54,794 nucleotides of DNA from an uncultured Clostridia bacterium (GTDB taxonomy: Bacteria > Bacillota > Clostridia > TANB77 > CAG-465): contig CALXBS010000006.1 of the NCBI GenBank assembly GCA_944386605.1, forward strand, positions 1 to 54,794, given 5' to 3'. The notes below the pieces were generated by a model, which did not search any database, was not told the DNA's origin, and worked only from the letters and a program-made list of their open reading frames with translations. Positions 18,411-26,122 of the stretch are shown piece by piece (within the stretch, counting starts at the first letter, position 1; each line of letters starts with the position of its first letter). The position numbers were made by a program, and so were the translations under genes.

Positions 18411-20307
18411 TTTTCATCACCCTTTTCCTTAATTCTCTTTCAATATCTTCTACACTATAGATCACATCCATATGGGTCGATACTTTCTGATCAATTACTT
18501 TTTTTCTACCAGATTCATAGTTTAAACACTCATTATAGATAATTTTTTGATTTTTCATAACAGGATTAGAATACAAAAATACTTTATCTGAAAAACGGTA
18601 TTTGGCATGTAAATCTTTTTCAAAAATATTTTTTATCTTTTCATCATCGGTTATAGTAATATTTAATTCTTCAAATTCTTTTACTAGAATAAAAAGAATA
18701 TAAAACAAGTCATTTACATAATTTTCAGCAATTTCCTGGGACAAAACACCATGTGCTACAATCTCATTTCGAATATCTGCTACTACTTGACAAACATCTT
18801 CTTTAAATGCATAAACTTCTTTTTCTACTCTTTCTTCCTTCTTATAGCTAGAAATTAACTGATTAAGATTTATCATAGCAAGACAAATATCTTTTTGACT
18901 AGCAATCTTGTCCATCTTTGGATCTTTATTTTTATCATAATATTTCTCTAAATGAATCAAAAATCTCCAGGAAGCCTGATTGATCGCTTTTATTTCTTCT
19001 TTTGTAAACTCTGTTTTTTCTAATATATTTTTAAGTCCCATATAATGAATAATGTATTCGCACATTTTTAATAAGGTATAAAAATATTCAATATAATTAA
19101 ACGATTGTAATATCAAATTTAGCCCATATTTTAAATAGATATTTTTTTCTTCATCTTTTGTTTCAATAGAATCTAATAATTTTTTAGCATTCTTTTTTAA
19201 TACATCTGCACTTGGTTTTAAGGACGTCATATCCAAAATATTTTTTAAATCTAATTTTTCCTGCACCCTATAATGATATTTTTCTTTCATATGTAGATAT
19301 GTAGTTTTAAGATAAAAGTTTAATTTACTGTTATAAATCATAAAATGATTATTTTCGTAAATGATGTTTTCTATTTTCTTTTCAAAATCTACTTGATCTT
19401 TTAAACGCTCATCATTTAAAAGAATTAAATAGGCCACATTTTGATATTTTGTAACATCGATTAAAGAATATCTTAAAGCCTCATATAACACAAAACAATA
19501 TTTTTTGCCACTAACGAGTAAGGACTTCACTAAATTCTTGTTATCATAACGATAAAACATCGTAATAGGATTAAAAACATAGTCTATCAAACGAAATTTA
19601 TAATTTTCTGGGGTCAAAACAACAATTAAATTTTCTTTTCCATATTCTTCTTTTTCCTTTGTTTTGCAACATCGTAAAGCTAAATAATTTTTAAGGATCG
19701 TTAAGACTAAAAATATAGCCATTACACCCGTCATAGCATATTTCCAAGTTCTTACCACCAACAAATTACTTGGAATGGTTAATAAAAATATATAAAATAG
19801 GATGAGCAAACGATATCTAAATATCCATTTTAATGCTCTTTCTAAAATATATCCCATTTCTTCTTTTAAAAATTTCTCACGCATATAGGCTATATATACA
19901 AAAACACTGGAAAGAAGAAATTCTAATACCATCATCTTCTCTAAAGAAAGAGAATCAAAAAATCGTGGCAAAAAAGCAAAATCAAGGATACTTTCTTCTA
20001 TACTCATATAACTTGTTTCATACCAGTTATGAATCAAATGATATTTTGGATAAACTTGATAAAACACATTGATTAACACAAAAATACCCAAAATGCATAA
20101 CATGCATTTTAAAAATTTTCTTTTTTGCTTACTTTCAATATAGTGTTTTAAAATATCATACTGAAAACTCATGATGATAGCAAACAATAAAACATATATG
20201 ATATGCATTTTAGATAACGCAAATCCTGTGTCTAACCAAGCTGCTTTTCCATAAAATACGACAACTAAAAATAGCAATCTTATACCAATAGATAACAATG
20301 TATACAT
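18385..20307 (-). CDS. Membrane protein with C-terminal HEPN-like domain
   Basis: 640 residues. Six or so hydrophobic segments fill the first 210 residues, followed by a soluble part beginning NLIVVLTPENYK, a long helical stretch, and RNEIVAHG at 513-520 (Arg513, His519). It then continues with a helix pair and a beta-rich tail. It is a paralogue of the 557-residue protein. Both combine a membrane region, an alpha/beta middle and an RNxxxAHG helical domain, which suggests a heteromeric complex in the membrane with its ribonuclease-like part in the cytoplasm. AAGGAGATAG precedes the ATG and the previous gene ends 13 bp upstream. Confidence 0.65.
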   Translation of the reverse strand: MYTLLSIGIRLLFLVVVFYGKAAWLDTGFALSKMHIIYVLLFAIIMSFQYDILKHYIESKQKRKFLKCMLCILGIFVLINVFYQVYPKYHLIHNWYETSYMSIEESILDFAFLPRFFDSLSLEKMMVLEFLLSSVFVYIAYMREKFLKEEMGYILERALKWIFRYRLLILFYIFLLTIPSNLLVVRTWKYAMTGVMAIFLVLTILKNYLALRCCKTKEKEEYGKENLIVVLTPENYKFRLIDYVFNPITMFYRYDNKNLVKSLLVSGKKYCFVLYEALRYSLIDVTKYQNVAYLILLNDERLKDQVDFEKKIENIIYENNHFMIYNSKLNFYLKTTYLHMKEKYHYRVQEKLDLKNILDMTSLKPSADVLKKNAKKLLDSIETKDEEKNIYLKYGLNLILQSFNYIEYFYTLLKMCEYIIHYMGLKNILEKTEFTKEEIKAINQASWRFLIHLEKYYDKNKDPKMDKIASQKDICLAMINLNQLISSYKKEERVEKEVYAFKEDVCQVVADIRNEIVAHGVLSQEIAENYVNDLFYILFILVKEFEELNITITDDEKIKNIFEKDLHAKYRFSDKVFLYSNPVMKNQKIIYNECLNYESGRKKVIDQKVSTHMDVIYSVEDIERELRKRVMKNETANNKN

Positions 20308-20320
20308 AGCCTATCTCCTT

Positions 20321-21541
20321 TTAAAAATCAACCAGTGTTGTTTCTCCTTTTTTTACTTCAAATACCTCTGATGAAACTTCTTTTCCATCCACTAATCTAG
20401 TAAATGTATATCTTCCAACAGGCACATTATAAAATTTAATTTTTCCATCCGTACCAGATTCAACAGAACCATTTTTTATTTTTTCTCCTGTTTGATGTAC
20501 CACACTATCCAGTCTAATTCTTTCACCAACTGCAATTTCCCCTGTTGCAGGATCATAAAAAGTAGCTTCTATAGAACCAAGTCCTACATCCCCTATAATT
20601 GCACTAAAATATACTTCTTTTGAAATTTTATAAATTTGATCTTGATACTTAAAAGTAATGGTAAATAAATATTTGGTATACCCAGTATAATCTTCAACCG
20701 TTTTGATGTAAAATTCTTCTCCTTGATAAAATGTATTTGTAACCTCACCTTTTGCATTTAAAATTGTTACATTTTCATCCATAGCTTCCACTTGATATTC
20801 TAAGATATAGGCATCTGTAATTCTTACTGCATAGCGTGTATAATAATACTGATCTTTAAATTTTTGCTCACTTGTAACAAAAGAAAGTTTGTTTTCTTTT
20901 AAATCCTCTTTTAGCAATACATATTGATAAGTACGCGTTAAAGAAACGTTTTCTTCTTTCTTTTGCTGATCACTATATAATCTACCATAATCTTCTTCTG
21001 GATTCTTTTTAATCCCCTCTTGATATTTTTGTTTAATTTCTTCTCTTTCTTCCTCTGATAATTCCCTATCTGCATTCACAAAAAGAGTGTTAGATGTATA
21101 AATTGTATCCTCTATTTCCATTCGATATAAAGTGTCATCTAGTACCAATCCATCTCTTGTTTTTATTTGACTAAAATAATACGTGGTATTCTCTTCAAAC
21201 TCACTTAATGCAATTTCTCCTTGTTCATTAGCAGAGGCTCTCATAATGATATATCCTTCTTCATCATAAAATTCTACTTCTGCCTCTTTCACTGGTTGTA
21301 AATTTTCATCAATACATTTAATACAAATTCTATTCGAATCATTTTGTTTACTACTTTCAAATTGGTAACCTGTGTCTAAATAAGAAAATACTTCTGAAAT
21401 TTGTTGATAATACATCTCTTCATCTGGACAGTTTGTATAATCTTTTATTTCTTCTTTATTTAACATATATAGGCAAGTAGCTATAGCTGCTATCATGACA
21501 ATTAAAACTAGCAAAAGAACGATCCAGTATTTCTTTTTCAT
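20321..21541 (-). CDS. Membrane-anchored protein with SpaA/Cna-B-like domains
   Basis: 406 residues: one N-terminal membrane segment (about residues 5-27) and an extracellular part. The part from about residue 70 (IRICIKCIDENLQPVKEAEVEFYDEEG and so on) and the C-terminal 85 residues (EATFYDPATGEIAVGERIRL, GKIKFYNVPVGRYTFTR) have the pattern of SpaA/Cna-B or carboxypeptidase-regulatory-like beta-sandwiches. A helical charged region lies between. There is no C-terminal anchor, so the protein is held by its N-terminus. It belongs to the eight-gene operon and may be a sensor or ligand-binding subunit. AAGGAGATG precedes the ATG. Confidence 0.7.
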   Translation of the reverse strand: MKKKYWIVLLLVLIVMIAAIATCLYMLNKEEIKDYTNCPDEEMYYQQISEVFSYLDTGYQFESSKQNDSNRICIKCIDENLQPVKEAEVEFYDEEGYIIMRASANEQGEIALSEFEENTTYYFSQIKTRDGLVLDDTLYRMEIEDTIYTSNTLFVNADRELSEEEREEIKQKYQEGIKKNPEEDYGRLYSDQQKKEENVSLTRTYQYVLLKEDLKENKLSFVTSEQKFKDQYYYTRYAVRITDAYILEYQVEAMDENVTILNAKGEVTNTFYQGEEFYIKTVEDYTGYTKYLFTITFKYQDQIYKISKEVYFSAIIGDVGLGSIEATFYDPATGEIAVGERIRLDSVVHQTGEKIKNGSVESGTDGKIKFYNVPVGRYTFTRLVDGKEVSSEVFEVKKGETTLVDF

Positions 21542-21553
21542 AATTTCATCTCC

Positions 21554-22537
21554 TTATATTTTTTCTATTTCAATTTCTAAGTCAGATTCTAACGTTTCAT
21601 TTGTATAAGTATTTGCTATATAATCTTTGTTATCTTTTTCATAAATGGTCGGAGATAATCGTTTATAATCTACCTTTACTATAAATTTTACATATTCACG
21701 TTCATTAGAAACTCGAATATAAAATTCCTGGTTGGGAGAAAGATTTTTGATTTCTTTTCCGTTAATATTGGTTATGGTACCATCGATTAACTGATTATTT
21801 TGATCCATTAAAATAATTTGTGCATTTGTAAAAATTCCTGCTTCTAATTCAAAATAATAAGGTCCCATTAACATATCATCATCTACAGAAATGGTGCGTT
21901 CACTAATCTCATCATTATGAATAATTAAAGTCGGTACTAAACGAATCTCTTCACTTGCTAGATGATTATAGTCTTCTACAAAAGTAACCATATCCTTAGC
22001 TCTTTTAAATATCTTAGGATTTACATTTTTTAAGCCTACCGTTTCTTTTACAGAATCTACTTTGCTTAATTCTGTATATTGATTTGCTTCACCTGTTCTT
22101 GCAGAAATCTCCCAAATAGCAAGTTGCATTGCCATATATGCTTCTTCAGGAGTATCCAGTCCCATCTCTTCCAAAGAAACATTCGGATAAGATTCTCTAA
22201 ATATTAAATAAAGTGCGTCAGAAGCAGATTTTCTTTGTGTTAAAACATCTCCTACTTTTAACTCATCAGTATCAAATGATAAAGAAAATAAATTTGCTTT
22301 TTCTTCACCCACTTTATACATTCTATCTAGTGGCTCTTTTACATCGGTAGATACTACCTCTAATATTTCTAAATTATCTTTTAATTCTGTCATTTCTCTT
22401 CCATCCGCTAAATAGATATTTCCCTGTGAAGTCATACTTGTTTCTAATTCATATCGCAAAGCAGATATATAAATAATGCCTCCCAATATAACCGTTAAAA
22501 TGATTAAATAAATATATATCATTTTTCTCATCTTCAT
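21554..22537 (-). CDS. TQXA-like extracellular protein lacking the thioester cysteine
   Basis: 327 residues: an N-terminal membrane segment (about residues 6-26), then a domain whose SDALYLIFRESYPNVSL...EEAYMAMQLAIWEI stretch matches the second half of TQXA (thioester) domains, where the motif is TQxAIW. Known TQXA domains form a bond between that Gln and an upstream Cys and can attach covalently to host targets. This protein has no Cys at all, so it cannot do so. A beta-rich C-terminal half follows. It sits between two SpaA-like genes in the operon, and AGGAGG precedes the ATG. Confidence 0.65.
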   Translation of the reverse strand: MKMRKMIYIYLIILTVILGGIIYISALRYELETSMTSQGNIYLADGREMTELKDNLEILEVVSTDVKEPLDRMYKVGEEKANLFSLSFDTDELKVGDVLTQRKSASDALYLIFRESYPNVSLEEMGLDTPEEAYMAMQLAIWEISARTGEANQYTELSKVDSVKETVGLKNVNPKIFKRAKDMVTFVEDYNHLASEEIRLVPTLIIHNDEISERTISVDDDMLMGPYYFELEAGIFTNAQIILMDQNNQLIDGTITNINGKEIKNLSPNQEFYIRVSNEREYVKFIVKVDYKRLSPTIYEKDNKDYIANTYTNETLESDLEIEIEKI

Positions 22538-22545
22538 GGCACCTC

Positions 22546-22983
22546 CTAGTTGCTAGCTGTTAAAGTATAACTGGTATCATAAGCAGATATGATAAATTTA
22601 TACTTGTCAGTAATTCTTGTCACATTTTCTGGTGTAGAAATTTCTTCTATATAATATTCTCCATATGGTAAGCCAACAAGCCCTCCATTTCCTTCTTCAT
22701 TTGTTTCAAAAGTTCCTATCTCTTCTTGAGACACTGTAGTAACTCTCCATTTTGAACCTGCAACCTTTCCGGTATTTTCGCTTATCCTTGAAAGATAAAT
22801 ATAACAATTGGTTGTTCCTACAACAACACATTCTTTTTGCTTTTCATTGTATTGTGTTTGTGCCTGTTTTAAATCTTTGGCATATTCATATTTGCAAAAC
22901 TCAACAATACCAATTGCAATTGCAGCAACTAATAAAAGATTTAAAACAACAACAATGATGATTTTTTTTACTTTCCTATTCAC
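22546..22983 (-). CDS. Small membrane-anchored SpaA-like protein
   Basis: About 145 residues: basic start, one membrane segment (about residues 8-29) and a single prealbumin-like (SpaA) domain, seen from CYIYLSRISENTGKVAGSKW to GGLVGLPYGEYYIEEISTP. I prefer the GTG at 22983, which overlaps the TGA of the preceding gene as GTGA and lies 9 nt after AAAGGGAG. The ATG at 22992 is nearly touching that site, but would also be in frame. The protein probably displays its domain outside the membrane beside its two larger operon partners. Confidence 0.7.
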   Translation of the reverse strand: MNRKVKKIIIVVVLNLLLVAAIAIGIVEFCKYEYAKDLKQAQTQYNEKQKECVVVGTTNCYIYLSRISENTGKVAGSKWRVTTVSQEEIGTFETNEEGNGGLVGLPYGEYYIEEISTPENVTRITDKYKFIISAYDTSYTLTASN

Positions 22984-23978
22984 TTTTTCCATCTCCCTTT
23001 TTTTATTTTTTCTAATTCCTCATATGCCATTTTCATAAGATCTAATTTTTGAATATAGGTCATAGAAGGAGAAAAAAAACACACTTGCAAAGAAAATAAA
23101 ATTTCTCCATAATCAGGATATTCTTTTTTTACTAATATTAATAAAGATAGAAAATCCTGTGTTTTCCATTTTACCCCTTTTATCTTTAACAATTCTTGAA
23201 ACAAAATGACAAACTTATCTATTTCTAACTGATAAAATTCTTCATAAGTTTGCCCCTCTTTTAAATCAAAATCTGGATAAAAATAGGCATTTTGTTTATA
23301 ACCATCCTCTTCATCTTCTAATACTTCATACAAAGAATTTAAAGTTTCAATGATTTCTACCTCATCTAAAAAGACAATTTCCTCCGAATCATCTTCTATT
23401 TCCACTAAACGATAATGAGAATTTACGGCGTCTATTGTGTCTTTAAAAAAATCATGAAAAAAATGATATTTTTCATCTACTTGAGCTATCCATTCTTCAA
23501 AACTCCAATCAAGATGATATGATTTATTTTTAAAGCGAAACATTTCTTCAAACAAAGTAATGAGTTTTTCTATTTTTTCCTTTTTTAAAGCCTCGTATCC
23601 CTTTTCTTGAATCTCTTTCTTAATACTTTCATATAACTCTAATTCTTTCACAATCCTATTATACAAATTAACATAAAGTTTTATTTTCTCTTTCTTTGAA
23701 AGAGCAAATATATCTTCTGGATCTTCCTCCCATAATTCTAATTGCCTAAATAATATCGAAACGGTTTTAAAAGCTATGCTATTTCTTTCAAAACAAGAAG
23801 CAATATCATAAAAATTAGAATGTAAATCTTGTAAGTCCACACACTTTTCTAGCTCTTGTTCTATATTTCTTTTACAAGCAACTTCTTTTATTAAAACAAA
23901 AGATCTTTGTACAATTTCTTCATAGGAAGCTTCAAGATTTTCTAAAGAAAACTCTTTTATATCCAAATATTTCTTCAT
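22980..23978 (-). CDS. Hypothetical helical protein, 332 aa
   Basis: I do not recognise the family. The protein is soluble, acidic (runs such as LEDEEDGY and DDSEEIVFLDEVEII) and almost wholly alpha-helical by composition, with no membrane segment and no catalytic motif I can name. It overlaps the upstream 113-residue gene by ATGA and ends inside the start of the SpaA-like gene, so it is firmly part of the operon. A cytoplasmic regulator or adaptor is possible, but that is a guess from context. Confidence 0.6.
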   Translation of the reverse strand: MKKYLDIKEFSLENLEASYEEIVQRSFVLIKEVACKRNIEQELEKCVDLQDLHSNFYDIASCFERNSIAFKTVSILFRQLELWEEDPEDIFALSKKEKIKLYVNLYNRIVKELELYESIKKEIQEKGYEALKKEKIEKLITLFEEMFRFKNKSYHLDWSFEEWIAQVDEKYHFFHDFFKDTIDAVNSHYRLVEIEDDSEEIVFLDEVEIIETLNSLYEVLEDEEDGYKQNAYFYPDFDLKEGQTYEEFYQLEIDKFVILFQELLKIKGVKWKTQDFLSLLILVKKEYPDYGEILFSLQVCFFSPSMTYIQKLDLMKMAYEELEKIKKGRWKK

Positions 23979-24316
23979 TCCTTTTCCCCTTTATCCAAAA
24001 AAGATTTTGTAATTTTTTGTCTAATCAATTGCTGAACCTGATTATCCTTCATATTTTCTTTCATAATAAGGCTCATTTCTTTGGTTAAGTTCATATACAA
24101 AATCTCTTTTCTTTTGTGTTTTTTTGCCATAGATACAATCAATGCTAAAACTGATTTTTCCTTTTCTTGATTTATAATTTCCTGATTTAATTTTCTTGCA
24201 AATAATAACCTATCTTGATTTTCAATCATTTCATATCCCTGCATAGCAAGAGATTTTTCATAAAACTTTTTTAATTCTTCTGTTACATTTCCTATTAAAA
24301 TATACTCATTTTCCAA
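23975..24316 (-). CDS. Hypothetical small protein, 113 aa, first gene of the operon
   Basis: No family recognised. The protein is charged and helical, with a Lys-rich middle (MAKKHKRKE). It starts at TTG 24316; AAGGATGG stands about 7 nt upstream, and no in-frame ATG is better placed. It overlaps the next gene by four bases. As first gene of the operon it could be a regulator, but no DNA-binding motif is visible. Confidence 0.55.
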   Translation of the reverse strand: MENEYILIGNVTEELKKFYEKSLAMQGYEMIENQDRLLFARKLNQEIINQEKEKSVLALIVSMAKKHKRKEILYMNLTKEMSLIMKENMKDNQVQQLIRQKITKSFLDKGEKE

Positions 24317-24471
24317 AAGACATCCATCCTTTTAAATTTTGTTCTATATATTTTATCATACATTTCCACTCCCATCAAGGATTTGAAGTTGTTAATTATT
24401 ACATAAATCGTGTTAAATTTGCATAAAACAATTTTATTATACTTTTAAATCGAAAATAACGAAATTAAAAA

Positions 24472-24546
24472 CAAAAAGTGCCTACTTAACAAGTAGACAC
24501 GCACTTTTTTAGCTTATTATAAAATTTTATCTGCTAAAGAATATTG
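24472..24546. repeat. 75-bp direct repeat, left copy
   Basis: This stretch matches 26048-26122 at 72 of 75 positions. Both copies hold the hairpin AGTGCCTACTT..AAGTAGACACGCACT and the sequence encoding the last codons of the ABC permease (the right copy is the permease's real 3' end). The two copies bracket the AAA_14 ATPase gene and its upstream repeats, so the left copy appears to be a duplicated or hijacked gene end and terminator. Confidence 0.92.
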
Positions 24547-24566
24547 TAATGAAATAATAATAAACG

Positions 24567-25865
24567 TTATATTAAAAAAGCTGCATATAATGGTATAGAT
24601 TTTATGTTATTTTCGAACCCGAAATTTTTGCTAGATATCCTAATAGAATATTTTGGTTTATTTTCTCTTATATATATATTAAGACTTGTTGATTTTACAT
24701 TTTCTCCACTCTTTACTTCCACTGGTATAATTCCATCTTCGTTATATATGACAAAATCTACTTCTGCATTTTTTCCATATGTCCAATAATATAATGAAGA
24801 ACTTTTTACTGCAAACTCTTGTGCTATATAGTTTTCAGTAATGGCACCTTTAAATTCGAAATTTCTTTCCAACATAATATCTGGATATTTTATTTCAGAT
24901 ATAGAAGTTAATAATCCTACATCACTTAAGTATAATTTAAACATGTCTTCATCTATATACACTTTTAAAGGTATTTCAGGCTTTTTAATTTTATAACTTG
25001 CCAAAATCATTCCTGCTGAAACTAACCATTCTATTGGTGTTTCATATTTTCTCTTTCTTCCATCTTCATCTATTAAATTATATTTAAACGTTTTCTTATC
25101 CTTTGCCAACTGACTAGGTATATTTTTATATACTTTTTCAATTTTTACAGATTCGATATTACTTTTTATATATTTTTTCATATCCGCAATATACATCTCA
25201 ACAATATTAGAAATAATCTTAGAATCATATTTTAAAATATCCAAATCATTTTCCACAAAATTATTTACAGACTCTGGCATTCCACCAACACATAAATATT
25301 GTTTGTATAATGTAAGTGCCTGTTCATGAGCAAATGTAGGCATTGGCTCCATTTTAGCATAACAATCTTTTATTTTTTCTAATAATAATTCTTTCCCTGT
25401 TGCCATCAAAAATTCCTCAAAATTCATGGGATACATATATTCCATTCTTATTTTTCCAACGGGAAATGAACTATGAAACCTATTTATTTTTACTCCTAAT
25501 AAACTACCTGCACATACAATTTTATATGGCTTTTCTGATTCATTAAAGTATTTAAGAGAAACTATAAAATTTTCACTTACTTGAACTTCATCAAAAAATA
25601 ATAGCGTTTTATCCAAATCAATCTTCTTTCCAATATATAGTTCAATTTCTTCTATTATTTTCACTTCATTAATTGTTTTTTCAAATATATTTCTTATCTC
25701 TTCGTTTTGTTCTAAGTTAAAATATAGATATTGTTCAAAATTTTCTCTTCCAAATTTATCAATTGTATATGTTTTTCCAATTTGTCTTGCTCCAATCACC
25801 ATAAGAGGTTTTTTCATTCCAGATTCTTTCCAATCTAATAATTTTTTTTCAAATAATCTAATCAT
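24567..25865 (-). CDS. AAA_14/DUF4143 ATPase (cassette between direct repeats)
   Basis: About 432 residues. An N-terminal AAA_14 ATPase has Walker A GARQIGKT and Walker B LLFFDEVQ. A C-terminal DUF4143 domain of PD-(D/E)xK type has AEVDFVIYNEDGIIPVEVKSG, in which the acidic residues and Lys of the fold are kept. The family is common and often transferred, but its function is not known; links to toxin-like or defence roles are unproven. The start at 25865 has AAAGGATGG at proper distance; the ATG 12 bases upstream touches that site. The gene stands inside a 75-bp duplication and behind four 33-bp-spaced motifs, which suggests an inserted unit. Confidence 0.8.
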   Translation of the reverse strand: MIRLFEKKLLDWKESGMKKPLMVIGARQIGKTYTIDKFGRENFEQYLYFNLEQNEEIRNIFEKTINEVKIIEEIELYIGKKIDLDKTLLFFDEVQVSENFIVSLKYFNESEKPYKIVCAGSLLGVKINRFHSSFPVGKIRMEYMYPMNFEEFLMATGKELLLEKIKDCYAKMEPMPTFAHEQALTLYKQYLCVGGMPESVNNFVENDLDILKYDSKIISNIVEMYIADMKKYIKSNIESVKIEKVYKNIPSQLAKDKKTFKYNLIDEDGRKRKYETPIEWLVSAGMILASYKIKKPEIPLKVYIDEDMFKLYLSDVGLLTSISEIKYPDIMLERNFEFKGAITENYIAQEFAVKSSSLYYWTYGKNAEVDFVIYNEDGIIPVEVKSGENVKSTSLNIYIRENKPKYSIRISSKNFGFENNIKSIPLYAAFLI

Positions 25866-25918
25866 TCCAAATACCATCCTTTATTATATTATTATCATAA
25901 TAACAGGTTTAAGTCAAT

Positions 25919-26050
25919 ATTTTTGCCACTTTTTTCTCATTTTTTAAATGAATTTTTGCCACTTTTTGACTATTTTAGGAATGTATTTTTGCCACTTTTG
26001 GGCATATTTTTAACTTTATTTTTGCCTCTTACGGTTCTACCATGTAGCAA
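25919..26050. repeat. Four motifs at exact 33-bp spacing upstream of the ATPase
   Basis: ATTTTTGCCACTTTT occurs at 25919, 25952 and 25985, with a weaker fourth copy (ATTTTTGCCTCTT) at 26018; the GCC cores stand at 25925, 25958, 25991 and 26024. The rest of each unit is only loosely similar. Exact 33-bp phasing puts the motifs on one face of the helix, about three turns apart, as expected of an array of protein-binding sites; it may also be a decayed tandem repeat. Confidence 0.85.
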
Positions 26051-26086
26051 AAAGTGCCTACTTAACAAGTAGACACGCATTTTTTT
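26048..26086 (-). terminator. Terminator of the ABC exporter operon
   Basis: On the minus strand GTGTCTACTT pairs with AAGTAGGCAC around a GTT loop, and TTTTT follows. The same hairpin is present in the left copy of the repeat. Confidence 0.8.
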
Positions 26087-26122
26087 AGTTTATTATAAAA
26101 TTTTATCTGCTAAGGAATATTG
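26048..26122. repeat. 75-bp direct repeat, right copy (original permease 3' end)
   Basis: Partner of 24472-24546. This copy contains the true stop codon and last codons of the ABC permease and its terminator, so it is the ancestral one. Confidence 0.92.

Noticed and set aside
25919-26050. CRISPR-like array
   Set aside because: Only about 15 of each 33 bp is conserved, spacers would be 18 bp and resemble each other, and no cas gene is near.
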